A DNA stretch of 40,103 nt, taken from the NCBI GenBank assembly GCA_910588135.1, contig CAJUOT010000022.1, positions 1 to 40,103 of the forward strand, read 5' to 3'. Origin of the DNA: an uncultured Oscillospiraceae bacterium (lineage in GTDB: Bacteria; Bacillota; Clostridia; Oscillospirales; Oscillospiraceae). Every line of letters starts with the position of its first letter. Within the stretch, counting starts at the first letter, position 1. Positions 8,181-17,329 of the stretch are shown here, piece by piece. The notes below the pieces were generated by a model. The model had not been told where the DNA came from and searched no databases. It saw nothing but the letters and a program-made list of their open reading frames with translations. The position numbers and the translations under genes are program-made.

Positions 8181-8630
8181 ATGAAAGTCATTTTACAGCA
8201 GGACGTGAGGGGCCAGGGCAAAAAGGGCCAGATGGTGGAGGTGTCCGACGGCTACGCCCGCAACTTCCTCCTGCCCCGGAAGCTGGCGGTAGAGGCCACC
8301 GCGGAAAACGTGAACACCATGAAGATGCAGGACAAGGCCAAGGCCGCCCGGCTGGCCGAGGAGAAGGCCGCGGCCCAGGCGGCGGCGGAGCGCCTCAAGG
8401 GCGTGCAGGTGAACATACGGGCCAAGGCGGGCCAGGGGGGGCGGCTGTTCGGCTCCATCACCAGCCGGGAGATCAGCGACGAGCTGAGGGCCCAGCACGG
8501 GATCGACGTGAACAAGAGCAAGATCGTGCTCAGCGAGCCCATCAAGTCCTTTGGCGCGTTTGAGGTCAAGTGCAAGCTGGGCAGCGAGGTGTCCGGTGTC
8601 ATCAATCTGTTGGTTATTGAGGATAAATAA
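8181..8630 (+). CDS. rplI: 50S ribosomal protein L9
   Basis: A 149-residue ribosomal protein with the typical L9 two-domain form: an N-terminal rRNA-binding domain (MKVILQQDVRGQGKKGQ, then DGYARNFLLPRKLA), a long connecting helix rich in Ala/Lys/Glu (about residues 42-75), and a C-terminal domain with GGRLFGSIT. It binds 23S rRNA near the L1 stalk base. A strong AGGAGG lies about 11 bases before the ATG. It sits 49 bases after gdpP and three bases before dnaB. No promoter is obvious in between, so co-transcription is likely. Confidence 0.98.
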   Translation: MKVILQQDVRGQGKKGQMVEVSDGYARNFLLPRKLAVEATAENVNTMKMQDKAKAARLAEEKAAAQAAAERLKGVQVNIRAKAGQGGRLFGSITSREISDELRAQHGIDVNKSKIVLSEPIKSFGAFEVKCKLGSEVSGVINLLVIEDK

Positions 8631-8633
8631 GAG

Positions 8634-9998
8634 ATGCCCGGCGAGGAACTGAACCAATTGCAGATGCCCCACTCCGCCATAGCGGAGCAGGCGGTGCTGG
8701 GCTCCATGCTCATTGACGAGCGGTGTGTGCCCGCCGTGATGGAGCGGCTGCTGCCCGAGGACTTCTACCTGCGGCCCAACCGGGAGCTGTACCAGGTGCT
8801 GTACACCATGTTCAGCCGGTTCGAGACCATCGACCCGGTGACTGTGGTGGACCGGATGAAGCAGGCCGGGGTGTATGACGCAAGCACTACCGTGCCCTAC
8901 CTGCGCCAGCTCATGGAGATCACCCCCACCGCCGCCAACGTGATGGAGTACGTGGACATTGTGGCGGACAAATCGGTGCTGCGCCGGGTTGGGCGGGCCG
9001 CCGGCGAGCTGGAGGAGATGGTGCGCGCCGAGAACGGCACCGCCGCCCAGGTTCTGGAGGCGGCCGAGCAGCGCATTTACGCCATCCGCCAGGGGAAGTC
9101 CGCCCGGGGGATGAGCCATATCTCCGCCGTGATGAACGAGGTGTGGGACACCATCAAGGAGCGGCAGGCGGCGGGGGAGAGCTTTCCCGGCATATCCACC
9201 GGCCTGGTGGACCTGGACCGGCGCATTTCCGGCCTGAACAACTCCGACCTCATCATCCTGGCGGCCCGCCCCGGCGTGGGCAAATCCTCCCTGGCCATGA
9301 ATATCGGGGTGGAGGCGGCCAAGCACTCGGGCAAGAGCGTGGCGGTGTTCTCCCTGGAGATGAGCCGCGCCCAGCTGGGGCTGCGGCTGGTGTCCACCGA
9401 GTGCGCCATGGACAACAAGAAGCTGACCACGGGGCGCATCGTGGGGGAGGACGAGTGGAGCCGGGTGGCCATGGCGGTGGCCAATTTGAGCCAGGCCAGA
9501 ATGTATATCGACGACGACGCCTCCCTGTCCGTGGCGGATATCAACGCCAAGTGCCGCCGCATTGAGGATCTGGGGCTGGTGATCGTGGACTACCTCCAGC
9601 TGATGACCTCCGCGGGGGGCGCGCCCCGGGCCAGCGACAACCGCCAGCAGGTGGTGTCCGATATGTCCCGCTCGCTGAAGCTGATGGCCAAGGAGCTGAA
9701 CGTGCCGGTGATCTGCCTGTCCCAGCTGTCCCGCGCCAACGAGAGCCGCGCCTCCGGCCAGCGCCGACCCATGCTGTCCGACCTGCGGGATTCCGGCGCC
9801 ATTGAGCAGGACGCGGACATCGTCATGTTCCTGTACCGGGAGAGCTACTACGAGGACGACACGGAGAACCCCAACGTGGCCGAGTGCATCGTGGCCAAAA
9901 ACCGCCACGGGGAGACAGGTACCGTCATGCTGGAATGGAGGCCGGAATTCACCACCTTCCGCAATCTGGCCTACCAGTACGACGACGAGGATATGTGA
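8634..9998 (+). CDS. dnaB: Replicative DNA helicase DnaB (DnaC in Bacillus)
   Basis: A 454-residue hexameric 5'-3' helicase of the replication fork. The N-terminal domain begins with PHSAIAEQAVLGSML, the usual collar helices that bind primase. A linker helix leads to the RecA-like domain with STGLVDLDRRISGL, the P-loop RPGVGKSS (K217), the Walker B strand LVIVDYLQLM and the DNA-binding stretch QLSRANESR. The arginine-finger region near LRDSGAIEQDADIVMFLYR is intact. No intein interrupts it. The start is the ATG three bases after the rplI stop, with GAGGA inside the end of rplI. The tilS start follows immediately after the stop. Confidence 0.98.
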   Translation: MPGEELNQLQMPHSAIAEQAVLGSMLIDERCVPAVMERLLPEDFYLRPNRELYQVLYTMFSRFETIDPVTVVDRMKQAGVYDASTTVPYLRQLMEITPTAANVMEYVDIVADKSVLRRVGRAAGELEEMVRAENGTAAQVLEAAEQRIYAIRQGKSARGMSHISAVMNEVWDTIKERQAAGESFPGISTGLVDLDRRISGLNNSDLIILAARPGVGKSSLAMNIGVEAAKHSGKSVAVFSLEMSRAQLGLRLVSTECAMDNKKLTTGRIVGEDEWSRVAMAVANLSQARMYIDDDASLSVADINAKCRRIEDLGLVIVDYLQLMTSAGGAPRASDNRQQVVSDMSRSLKLMAKELNVPVICLSQLSRANESRASGQRRPMLSDLRDSGAIEQDADIVMFLYRESYYEDDTENPNVAECIVAKNRHGETGTVMLEWRPEFTTFRNLAYQYDDEDM

Positions 9999-9999
9999 C

Positions 10000-11346
10000 A
10001 TGGGAGGCCCTTTCCGTTTTGAACTGATTCCCCCCGGGGCGGGGGTGCTGTGCGCCCTGTCCGGCGGGGCGGATTCCATGTACCTGCTGTGCCGCCTGCT
10101 GGAGGGGCGGGAGCAATACGGCTGGACGGTGTCCGCCGCCCACTTCAACCACGGCCTGCGCCCCACTGCCCAGCGGGACGAGGACTTCGTCCGGGACTGG
10201 TGCGGACGGCAGAACGTCCCGCTGTACACCTGCCGCGAGAACGTGGAGGAATATGCATTCCAGAATAAACTTTCCGTAGAGGAGGCGGGGCGGGTGCTGC
10301 GCTACCGCTTTCTGGAGGAGACCGCCTGGGAGATCGGCTGCGCGGAACACCCCTTCTTTGCGGCCACCGGCCATCACGCCGGGGACAACGCGGAGACGGT
10401 GCTGATGAACCTGGTCCGGGGCTGCGGGCTCAACGGCCTGACGGGGATACCGGAGCGCCGGGGGAGCGTCGTCCGTCCCATGCTGAACGTGACCCGGCGG
10501 GAGATTCTGGACTATTTAGAGGAACACGCCGTCCCCCACGTGGAGGACGAGACCAATACCGACCCGTCCTGCACCCGGAACAAGGTGCGGCTCCAGCTCC
10601 TGCCTCTGCTGGAGGAGCTGAATCCCCGGGCGGCGGAGCACATCTGCGCCGCCGCCGCCCGCCTGCGGGAGGACGAGGAGGAGCTGTCCCGGCAGGCCGC
10701 CCAGATCACCAGCCAGGGACTGGATATCCCGGACGGCGTGGCCGTCAACGTGGATTTGCTGCGGGAGGCTCCCCGGCCCATCGCCCTGCGCTCCTGCGGC
10801 CAGCTGCTGGACAAGGCGGGTCTGTCCGGGGAGGCCGTCCACCGGGAGGGGATGCTGGCCCTGGCCCTGGGGGACGACCCCTCCGCCGCCCTGGACGTGC
10901 CCGGCGGGCGGGTCTGGCGGCAGTACGGCCTGCTGGCCCTGTCCCCGGGGCGGGAAGCCGCCCCGCCGCAGCCCCGCGAGCTGGCGGAGGGGCAGATTCA
11001 CTGGGGGAGCTGGGCCATCGAGTGCATCCCGGCGGTGTGCCCGGAAAAAGCCTATGTCACGGCGGGAAATTTTTATCTGAAGCCGGACCGCTACGTCGTC
11101 CGCTCCCGCCGGGAGGGGGATGCGCTCACCCTGGGCAAGCGTCCTGCCAAGACGGTGAAAAGGCTGATGATCGAGGCAAAAATCCCCGCCTGCCGCCGGG
11201 AGTTCATCCCGGTGATCGACGGCGGAGGACGGGCGGCGGCCCTGGGCGGCTTCGGCCCCCACCGGGAATGTCTGGCCGGGCCCGGGGAGCCGGCTCTGCA
11301 TATCATGATAAAAACAGAGGAGAATGAGCCATGCACAAAGACGTAA
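10000..11346 (+). CDS. tilS: tRNA(Ile)-lysidine synthetase TilS
   Basis: A 448-residue N-type ATP pyrophosphatase that converts C34 of the CAU-anticodon tRNA(Ile) to lysidine, allowing it to read AUA. The PP-loop is SGGADS (residues 21-26). HFNHGLRP, TGHHAGDNAETVLMNLVRG and RPML then follow as in the catalytic domain, with the TilS C-terminal domain closing the protein (GDALTLGKRPAKTVKRLMIEAKIP). The true start is the ATG at 10000, two bases after the dnaB stop. The same frame opens further upstream but only as antisense-free overlap of dnaB. The 3' end overlaps hpt by 16 bases. The tilS-hpt-ftsH order is conserved in Firmicutes, where TilS and Hpt can act together on ftsH expression in Bacillus. 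Confidence 0.96.
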   Translation: MGGPFRFELIPPGAGVLCALSGGADSMYLLCRLLEGREQYGWTVSAAHFNHGLRPTAQRDEDFVRDWCGRQNVPLYTCRENVEEYAFQNKLSVEEAGRVLRYRFLEETAWEIGCAEHPFFAATGHHAGDNAETVLMNLVRGCGLNGLTGIPERRGSVVRPMLNVTRREILDYLEEHAVPHVEDETNTDPSCTRNKVRLQLLPLLEELNPRAAEHICAAAARLREDEEELSRQAAQITSQGLDIPDGVAVNVDLLREAPRPIALRSCGQLLDKAGLSGEAVHREGMLALALGDDPSAALDVPGGRVWRQYGLLALSPGREAAPPQPRELAEGQIHWGSWAIECIPAVCPEKAYVTAGNFYLKPDRYVVRSRREGDALTLGKRPAKTVKRLMIEAKIPACRREFIPVIDGGGRAAALGGFGPHRECLAGPGEPALHIMIKTEENEPCTKT

Positions 11347-11870
11347 AGCAGATTCTGTATACGGAGGAGCAGCTCCGCAGCCGGATTCGGGAGCTGGGGG
11401 CCCAGATCACCGCGGATTACGCCGGACGGCAGCCCATGCTGGTGTCCGTGCTGCGGGGGTCGTATATCTTTATGGCCGACCTCACCCGGGCCATCGACCT
11501 GGATGTGACGGTGGATTTCATGGTGGTGTCCTCCTACGGGGCGGGCACCGTCAGCTCCGGGCAGGTGGAGATCAAGAAGGACCTGTCCGACTCCATCGAG
11601 GGCCGCGACCTCATCATCGTGGAGGACATCCTGGACTCGGGCAACACCCTGTATTACCTGATGGATGTGCTCCGGGCCCGCAAGCCCGCCTCCATCCGCA
11701 TCTGCACCCTGATGGATAAGCCCGAGCGCCGCACCAAGCCCATCACCGCCGACTACGTGGGGTTTACCATTCCGGACGCCTTTATTGTGGGCTACGGGCT
11801 GGATTACGCCGAGAAATACCGCAACCTGCCCTATGTGGGCATACTTAAGCCGTCCGTGTACGGCAAGTGA
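11331..11870 (+). CDS. hpt: Hypoxanthine phosphoribosyltransferase
   Basis: A 179-residue cytoplasmic purine-salvage enzyme that makes IMP/GMP from hypoxanthine or guanine and PRPP. The flexible-loop strand (VLRGSYIFMADLTRAI) and the PRPP-binding motif VEDILDSGNTL are intact. The base-binding segment ending in DYVGFTIPDAFIVGYGLDYA matches HPRT enzymes, and the length is typical. GAGGAG lies about ten bases before the ATG, inside the end of tilS, which it overlaps by 16 bases. ftsH follows after 36 bases. Confidence 0.97.
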   Translation: MHKDVKQILYTEEQLRSRIRELGAQITADYAGRQPMLVSVLRGSYIFMADLTRAIDLDVTVDFMVVSSYGAGTVSSGQVEIKKDLSDSIEGRDLIIVEDILDSGNTLYYLMDVLRARKPASIRICTLMDKPERRTKPITADYVGFTIPDAFIVGYGLDYAEKYRNLPYVGILKPSVYGK

Positions 11871-11906
11871 CGGGCGGACATCCGCCCCCAAAGGAGAGCA
11901 TCCATT

Positions 11907-13763
11907 TTGAAGCAGAACAAATTCAAGGGTATTTTTCTCTATGCCGCCGTGATCCTGGCCCTGCTGTGGGGGCTGTCGGTGTTCGCCGGCGGCAAAAGGG
12001 ACAGCGCCAGCTATTCCGATGCCGTGGACTGCTTCCGGCAGGAGCGGGTGGCGCGCTTCGCGGTGAACGGCGACGGCGTGCTGTCCATGGTGCTGACAGA
12101 CGGCACGGTCCAGCGCCACACCCTGGCGGACGTGGACGCCTTCCGCCGGGAGCTGGGCCCTCTCATCGAGGAGCAGCACCAGCGGGGGATCATCAAGAAT
12201 TACGACTTCCAGCAGGGGTATGAGATGCCCCTGTGGCTTATCGTGCTGCTGCCCTGCGTGGTGTGCGCGGCGCTGGCGCTGCTGCTGTGGATGCTGCTCA
12301 ATGCGCGGCAGCAATCCGCCCAGGGCGGGGGCCAGGGCGGCATGAGCCGGTTTGGCCACGCCCGGGCCGCGGACGGCGGGAACAGTGCCGTCACCTTCGC
12401 CGACGTGGCGGGGGCGGACGAGGAGAAGCAGGAGCTCCAGGAGCTGGTGGACTTCCTCAAGGAGCCCCAGAAGTTCATTGACCTGGGGGCCCGCATCCCC
12501 AAAGGGGTGCTGCTGGTGGGCCCGCCGGGCACCGGCAAAACCCTGCTGGCCCGGGCCGTGGCCGGGGAGGCGGGGGTGAAGTTCCTGTCCATCTCCGGCT
12601 CCGACTTCGTGGAGCTGTACGTGGGCGTGGGCGCCTCCCGGGTGCGCGACCTGTTTGACCAGGCCAAGAAAGAGTCCCCCGCCATCGTGTTCATCGACGA
12701 GATCGACGCCGTGGGCCGACAGCGGGGCGCGGGCCTGGGCGGCGGGCACGACGAGCGGGAGCAGACCCTGAACCAGCTGCTGGTGGAGATGGACGGCTTC
12801 GCCGCCAACGAGGGGGTCATCGTGCTGGCCGCCACCAACCGGCAGGATATCCTGGACCCGGCGCTGCTGCGCCCCGGACGGTTTGACCGGCAGGTGTACG
12901 TGGGCAGGCCGGACATGAAGGGCCGGGAGGAGATCCTCCGGGTCCACACCCGGAAAAAGCCCCTGGCGGAGGACGTGGACCTCAGGGAGATTGCCCGGGA
13001 GACCACCGGCTTCACAGGGGCCGACCTGGAGAACCTGATGAACGAGTCCGCCCTGCTGGCCGCCCGGAAGGACCAGCCCTTCATCACCCTGGCGGACGTG
13101 CAGGAGTCGGTGGTAAAGGTCATTGCCGGGCCGGAAAAGCGCAGCCGGCAGCGGCTGCTGGAGGACAAGCGCATCACCGCCTACCACGAGGCGGGCCACG
13201 CCGTGGTGAGCCACGCCCTGCCCACCCAGGACCCGGTGCAGCAGATCACCATCGTCCCCCGGGGGGACGCGGCGGGCATGACCATCAACCGGCCCCAGGA
13301 GGACCGGGACCACGTGTCCCGCCAGCGGCTGGTGGAGACGCTGTCCACCCTTTTGGGCGGACGGTGCGCCGAAGAGGCCGCCCTGGGCTTTGTGTGCACC
13401 GGCGCGGTGAGCGATTTGCAGCGGGCCACCCAGATCGCCCGGGACATGGTGACCAAGTACGGCATGAGCGAGAAACTGGGCCATGCCACCTTCACCACCG
13501 GACACGACGAGGTGTTTATCGGCCGCTCCATGGCCCAGGCCAAGCCCTACTCCGAGCAGACCGCGGCCCTCATCGACGAGGAGGTCAAGGACCTGCTGGA
13601 TGGGGCCTATGCCAGATGCAGGGAAATTTTGGAGCGGGACCGGGACAAGCTGGAGACCGTGGCCCGGTTCCTGCTGGAGCACGAGACCATGGACGCCGGA
13701 CAGTTCCAGATGGTATACGACGACCCGGCGGCGCTGAAGGCCGCCGACGAGATGGAGAGCTGA
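11907..13763 (+). CDS. ftsH: ATP-dependent zinc metalloprotease FtsH
   Basis: A 618-residue membrane-anchored AAA+ protease for membrane-protein quality control. There are two N-terminal membrane helices (about residues 8-26 and 108-130) with a short extracytoplasmic domain between them. The AAA+ module has the P-loop GPPGTGKT (K211), Walker B IVFIDEIDAVGR and the second region of homology ending RPGRFDRQV. The protease domain has HEAGH (residues 427-431) as zinc and catalytic motif. The extracytoplasmic part is short and divergent, as is common in Clostridia. It starts with a TTG at 11907: AAGGAG lies ten bases upstream and the hydrophobic anchor follows directly. It is separated from lepB by four bases. 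Confidence 0.97.
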   Translation: MKQNKFKGIFLYAAVILALLWGLSVFAGGKRDSASYSDAVDCFRQERVARFAVNGDGVLSMVLTDGTVQRHTLADVDAFRRELGPLIEEQHQRGIIKNYDFQQGYEMPLWLIVLLPCVVCAALALLLWMLLNARQQSAQGGGQGGMSRFGHARAADGGNSAVTFADVAGADEEKQELQELVDFLKEPQKFIDLGARIPKGVLLVGPPGTGKTLLARAVAGEAGVKFLSISGSDFVELYVGVGASRVRDLFDQAKKESPAIVFIDEIDAVGRQRGAGLGGGHDEREQTLNQLLVEMDGFAANEGVIVLAATNRQDILDPALLRPGRFDRQVYVGRPDMKGREEILRVHTRKKPLAEDVDLREIARETTGFTGADLENLMNESALLAARKDQPFITLADVQESVVKVIAGPEKRSRQRLLEDKRITAYHEAGHAVVSHALPTQDPVQQITIVPRGDAAGMTINRPQEDRDHVSRQRLVETLSTLLGGRCAEEAALGFVCTGAVSDLQRATQIARDMVTKYGMSEKLGHATFTTGHDEVFIGRSMAQAKPYSEQTAALIDEEVKDLLDGAYARCREILERDRDKLETVARFLLEHETMDAGQFQMVYDDPAALKAADEMES

Positions 13764-13767
13764 GCAG

Positions 13768-14403
13768 ATGGAAAACTGGGAAACTGAACTGGAACAGGGA
13801 GGGAATCCGGGGGAGCCCCGGCCCGGACAGGATGCCCCGGAGGAGGAGCAGTCCGGGGCGAAGCTGCGCCGCGAGGCGTCCGACGGGCGGGACCTGTACC
13901 TGAATATGCGGGTGCTGGTGACCATGATGGCGGCGTTTGTGCTGCTGTTCACCTTTGTGGCCCGGATCATTGTGGTCAGCGGCCCGTCCATGGAGAACAC
14001 CCTGTGGGGGGGCGACCTGATTCTGGTATGGTCCCTGGGCTATGAGCCCCGGCAGGGGGACGTGGTGGTGCTCACCCAGGAGAGCTACCAGGAGGACTCC
14101 ATTGTGAAGCGGGTGATTGCCACGCAGGGACAGCGGGTGGACATCGACTACGGGGACGGCTCCGTCCGGGTGGACGGCGTGCTCCTGGAGGAGGACTATA
14201 TCCGGGAGCGGATGCTGCTGCCCGGCTTTGGCGAGGGGCTCAACCATGTCACTGTGCCCGAGGGGTGCATCTTTGTCATGGGGGATAACCGGAACCAATC
14301 CGCCGACAGCCGCTGGCCCGCCATCGGCATTGTGGACAACCGGTGCGTCATTGGCCGGGGGCTGGCGGTGCTGTTTCCGTTCCACCACTGGAAGGGGCTG
14401 TGA
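13768..14403 (+). CDS. lepB: Signal peptidase I
   Basis: A 211-residue membrane serine protease that cleaves signal peptides from exported proteins. An unusually long charged N-terminal tail (about 47 residues, Glu/Pro/Gly rich) precedes one membrane helix (about 49-68). The catalytic serine is S74 in SGPSMENTL and the general base lysine is K114 in VKRVI. MGDNRNQSADSR near the C-terminus is the conserved box E. The length is within the Gram-positive type. The ATG lies four bases after the ftsH stop and the gene is followed three bases later by an unknown membrane protein. Confidence 0.95.
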   Translation: MENWETELEQGGNPGEPRPGQDAPEEEQSGAKLRREASDGRDLYLNMRVLVTMMAAFVLLFTFVARIIVVSGPSMENTLWGGDLILVWSLGYEPRQGDVVVLTQESYQEDSIVKRVIATQGQRVDIDYGDGSVRVDGVLLEEDYIRERMLLPGFGEGLNHVTVPEGCIFVMGDNRNQSADSRWPAIGIVDNRCVIGRGLAVLFPFHHWKGL

Positions 14404-14406
14404 ACC

Positions 14407-15360
14407 ATGAAGCCGATGAGGAAAAGTGTTTCAGGGCGGGCGCCCTGGCTGGCCTTTGCCCTGGCGGGAGGGGCGGCGGCGGCGGCCCTGCGGAAATGGC
14501 AGCTGGGCTCCGCCTTTGAGGAGGGGACCGGCCTGGCCGTCCCCATGGCCCCGGCCAGCGTGACCCTGGCGTGCCTGCTGGTGATTGCGGCGGCCTGGTT
14601 CCTGATCCTGGCCATCTACCAGCCGGTGTCCAAGCGCCCCTGGTCGGTGGGGCAGGCCCACCGGTGGGATCTGGTGTTTCTGGACGCCGGGGACCCGGTG
14701 TATCCCATTCTGGTGGTGGCGGCGGCCTTTGTGGCCGTGGCGGCCGCCCCCTTCCTGCTGCGGACGGGGCTGGGCCAGTGGCAGGTCTACCAGGAGGCCA
14801 GGACGGCGCTGAAGCAGGGAATCGAGGTCCAGCTGCCCAGCAACAACGGGATACTGGCCATTGCCACGGCGGTGGGCGCGGTGCTGTCCTTCCTGGGCCT
14901 GCTCCAGATGGGCCGGGACGGGCTCCACGCCGGGCGCAGGGGCAAGGGGGGCTTTGCCGCCGCCCTGCCCGGGGTGGCCGGATGCGTGTGGCTGATGGAG
15001 AGCTTCCGGGGCCACGCCGCCAATCCGGTCCGGTGGGACTACGCCCCCCAGCTGCTGGCCATTGTGTGCGGGATGCTGTTCTATATGGACTTTGCGGGTA
15101 TGTCGGCAGGGGCGGCCCGGCCCCGGCGGCTGCTTTGGCTGGCCGCCATGACCGCCGTGTTCTCCGCGCCGGCCCTGGTCACCGCGGCGGCGTGGGGCGG
15201 GTGGGCCGATCTGCTGCTACTGGCGGCCCAGACGCTGGCTGCGGCGGGGGTGCTGTGGCGCCTGCCCCCCAATTTGGAAAATCCACCCAAGATCAAGGGC
15301 GCGCCGCTCTCCCGGGAGGCCGGGGAGGCAAGCATAGAGGAGGAGACCACCGATGAATGA
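14407..15360 (+). CDS. Unknown polytopic membrane protein between lepB and metG
   Basis: A 317-residue protein I do not recognise. About seven to eight hydrophobic segments can be seen (around 11-30, 50-70, 97-118, 145-165, 180-196, 212-230, 240-262 and 266-285), rich in Ala, Leu, Val and Gly. The C-terminal tail is hydrophilic and acidic, ending EEETTDE. No catalytic motif is visible. It starts three bases after lepB and its last eight bases overlap metG, so it is translated as part of this gene string. The real reading frame is supported by a regular GC-rich third position and by the tight packing with its neighbours. The function is unknown; membrane localisation is the only safe statement. 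Confidence 0.8.
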   Translation: MKPMRKSVSGRAPWLAFALAGGAAAAALRKWQLGSAFEEGTGLAVPMAPASVTLACLLVIAAAWFLILAIYQPVSKRPWSVGQAHRWDLVFLDAGDPVYPILVVAAAFVAVAAAPFLLRTGLGQWQVYQEARTALKQGIEVQLPSNNGILAIATAVGAVLSFLGLLQMGRDGLHAGRRGKGGFAAALPGVAGCVWLMESFRGHAANPVRWDYAPQLLAIVCGMLFYMDFAGMSAGAARPRRLLWLAAMTAVFSAPALVTAAAWGGWADLLLLAAQTLAAAGVLWRLPPNLENPPKIKGAPLSREAGEASIEEETTDE

Positions 15361-17329
15361 CAAGAAGTACTATATCACCACGCCCATCTACTATCCTTCG
15401 GGAAAGCTGCACATCGGCCACGCCTACTGCACCGTGGCCACCGACGCTATGGCCCGGTACAAGCGGCTGTGCGGGTACGACGTGATGTTCCTCACCGGCA
15501 CCGACGAGCACGGCCAGAAGATTGAGGACAAGGCCCGGGAGGCGGGGGTCACCCCCCAGCAGTTCGTGGACAACATCGTGGCCGCGCCGGGGGGCGTGCT
15601 GGACCTGTGGAAGCTGATGGACATCAGCTACGACCGCTTCATCCGCACCACGGACGGTTACCACGTGGAGGCCATCCAGAAGATTTTCAAGGCGATGTAC
15701 GACAAAGGGGATATCTACAAGGGGGCCTACAAGGGCAAGTACTGCAAGCCCTGCGAGTCCTTCTGGACGGAGTCCCAGCTCGTCGACGGCAAGTGCCCCG
15801 ACTGCGGCCGGGAGGTGATGGACGCGGAGGAGGAGGCGTACTTCTTCCGGGCGTCCAAGTACGCCGGGCGGGTGCGGGAGCTGCTGCTGAACACCGATTT
15901 TCTGGAGCCCCGCAGCCGCGTCCACGAGATGGTGAACAACTTCATCGACTGCGAGGGGGGCCTTCAGGACCTGTGCGTGTCCCGCACCTCCTTCACCTGG
16001 GGGGTGCCGGTGGACTTCGACCCGGGCCACGTGGTCTACGTCTGGCTGGACGCGCTGTTCAACTATATGACCGCCCTGGGTTATCAAAACGGCAAATATG
16101 ACGATCTGGAGAAGTTCTGGCCCGCCGACGCCCACTTTGTGGGCAAGGAGATCGTCCGCTTCCACGCCATCTACTGGCCCGCCTTCCTCATGAGCATGGA
16201 GCTGCCCCTGCCCAAGAAGGTGTACGGCCACGGCTGGCTCAACTTCAACGGGGACAAGATGTCCAAGTCCAAGGGCAACGTGGTGGACCCCCACCTGCTG
16301 TCCCAGCGGTACGGAGTGGACGCCCTGCGGTTCTTCCTGCTGCGCTCCTTCCCCTTCGGGAGCGACGGGAACTTCACCAACGAGCTGCTGATCCAGACCA
16401 TCAACAACGACCTGGCCAACGACCTGGGCAACCTGGTGAGCCGCACCACCGCCATGGCGGAGAAGTATTTCGGCGGGACTCTGCCCGGGGAACACCGCTT
16501 TGACGGGGCCATGGACGGCGAGCTGACGCAGCTGGTGAAGGGTCTGCGGGGACAGTATGAGGAGCAGATGGAGAAATTCCAGTTCCAGAACGCCCTGGAG
16601 GATATCTTCAAAGCCATCCAGCGGGCCAACAAGTATATTGACGAGAACGCCCCCTGGGTGCTGGCCAAGGACATGGAGGCCAACGGCCCCCGGCTGGCGG
16701 CGGTGCTCTACAACCTGCTGGAGACCGTCCGGGTGTGCGCGGTGCTGCTTACCCCCTTCATACCCGGCAGCTGCGAAAAGATCTTTGCCCAGATCGGCGC
16801 GGACGAGGCCGCCCGCACCTGGGACAGCGCCGCCCAGTGGGGCGTATTGCCCAGCGGCGTGTCCGTCACCAAGGGGGAGAGCCTGTTCCCCCGCATCGAC
16901 ATGGCAAAGGAGCTGGCCGAATTGGACGCCATCATGGAGGAGGCCCGGAGGGCTGAGCTGCCCGCGCTGGAGGTGGAGCCCTTCCTGGAGGAGCAGGTGG
17001 ACTTCGACACCTTCTGCAGGTCCGATTTCCGGGCGGTGAAGGTGAAGGCCTGCGAGAACGTGCGCAAGTCGGACAAGCTGCTGAAGTTCACCCTGGACGA
17101 CGGCACGGGGACGGACCGGCAGATTCTGTCCGGCATCGCCAAGTGGTACAAGCCGGAGGAGCTGGTGGGCAAGACCCTGGTGGCCATCGTCAACCTGCCC
17201 CCGCGGAAAATGATGGGCCGGGAGAGCCAGGGTATGCTCATCTCCGCCGTCCACACGGAGCAGGGCGAGGAGGTGCTCCACCTGCTGATGGTGGATGACG
17301 CCATCCCCGCCGGGGCCAAGCTGTGCTGA
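15353..17329 (+). CDS. metG: Methionyl-tRNA synthetase with C-terminal tRNA-binding domain
   Basis: A 658-residue class I synthetase that charges tRNA(Met). The nucleotide-binding HIGH motif is at residues 20-23 and KMSKS at 302-306. The zinc knuckle shows two CxxC pairs, C131/C134 and C148/C151. The anticodon-binding helical domain follows. After a linker (about 535-555), an EMAP-II/Trbp-type OB-fold (VDFDTFCRSDFRAVKV through MMGRESQGMLISA) gives extra tRNA binding and dimerisation, as in many Firmicutes. The ATG lies within the last codons of the preceding membrane-protein gene (eight-base overlap). The stop overlaps the tatD start by seven bases. Confidence 0.98.
   Translation: MNDKKYYITTPIYYPSGKLHIGHAYCTVATDAMARYKRLCGYDVMFLTGTDEHGQKIEDKAREAGVTPQQFVDNIVAAPGGVLDLWKLMDISYDRFIRTTDGYHVEAIQKIFKAMYDKGDIYKGAYKGKYCKPCESFWTESQLVDGKCPDCGREVMDAEEEAYFFRASKYAGRVRELLLNTDFLEPRSRVHEMVNNFIDCEGGLQDLCVSRTSFTWGVPVDFDPGHVVYVWLDALFNYMTALGYQNGKYDDLEKFWPADAHFVGKEIVRFHAIYWPAFLMSMELPLPKKVYGHGWLNFNGDKMSKSKGNVVDPHLLSQRYGVDALRFFLLRSFPFGSDGNFTNELLIQTINNDLANDLGNLVSRTTAMAEKYFGGTLPGEHRFDGAMDGELTQLVKGLRGQYEEQMEKFQFQNALEDIFKAIQRANKYIDENAPWVLAKDMEANGPRLAAVLYNLLETVRVCAVLLTPFIPGSCEKIFAQIGADEAARTWDSAAQWGVLPSGVSVTKGESLFPRIDMAKELAELDAIMEEARRAELPALEVEPFLEEQVDFDTFCRSDFRAVKVKACENVRKSDKLLKFTLDDGTGTDRQILSGIAKWYKPEELVGKTLVAIVNLPPRKMMGRESQGMLISAVHTEQGEEVLHLLMVDDAIPAGAKLC

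Noticed and set aside
8193..10229. A 678-codon minus-strand open frame opposite rplI and dnaB
   Set aside because: Antisense shadow of two well-identified genes, His/Gly/Gln/Leu rich, with no ribosome site or domain.
11091..14000. A 969-codon minus-strand open frame opposite tilS, hpt, ftsH and lepB
   Set aside because: Antisense to four firmly assigned genes. Its composition is typical of reverse-frame GC-rich DNA.
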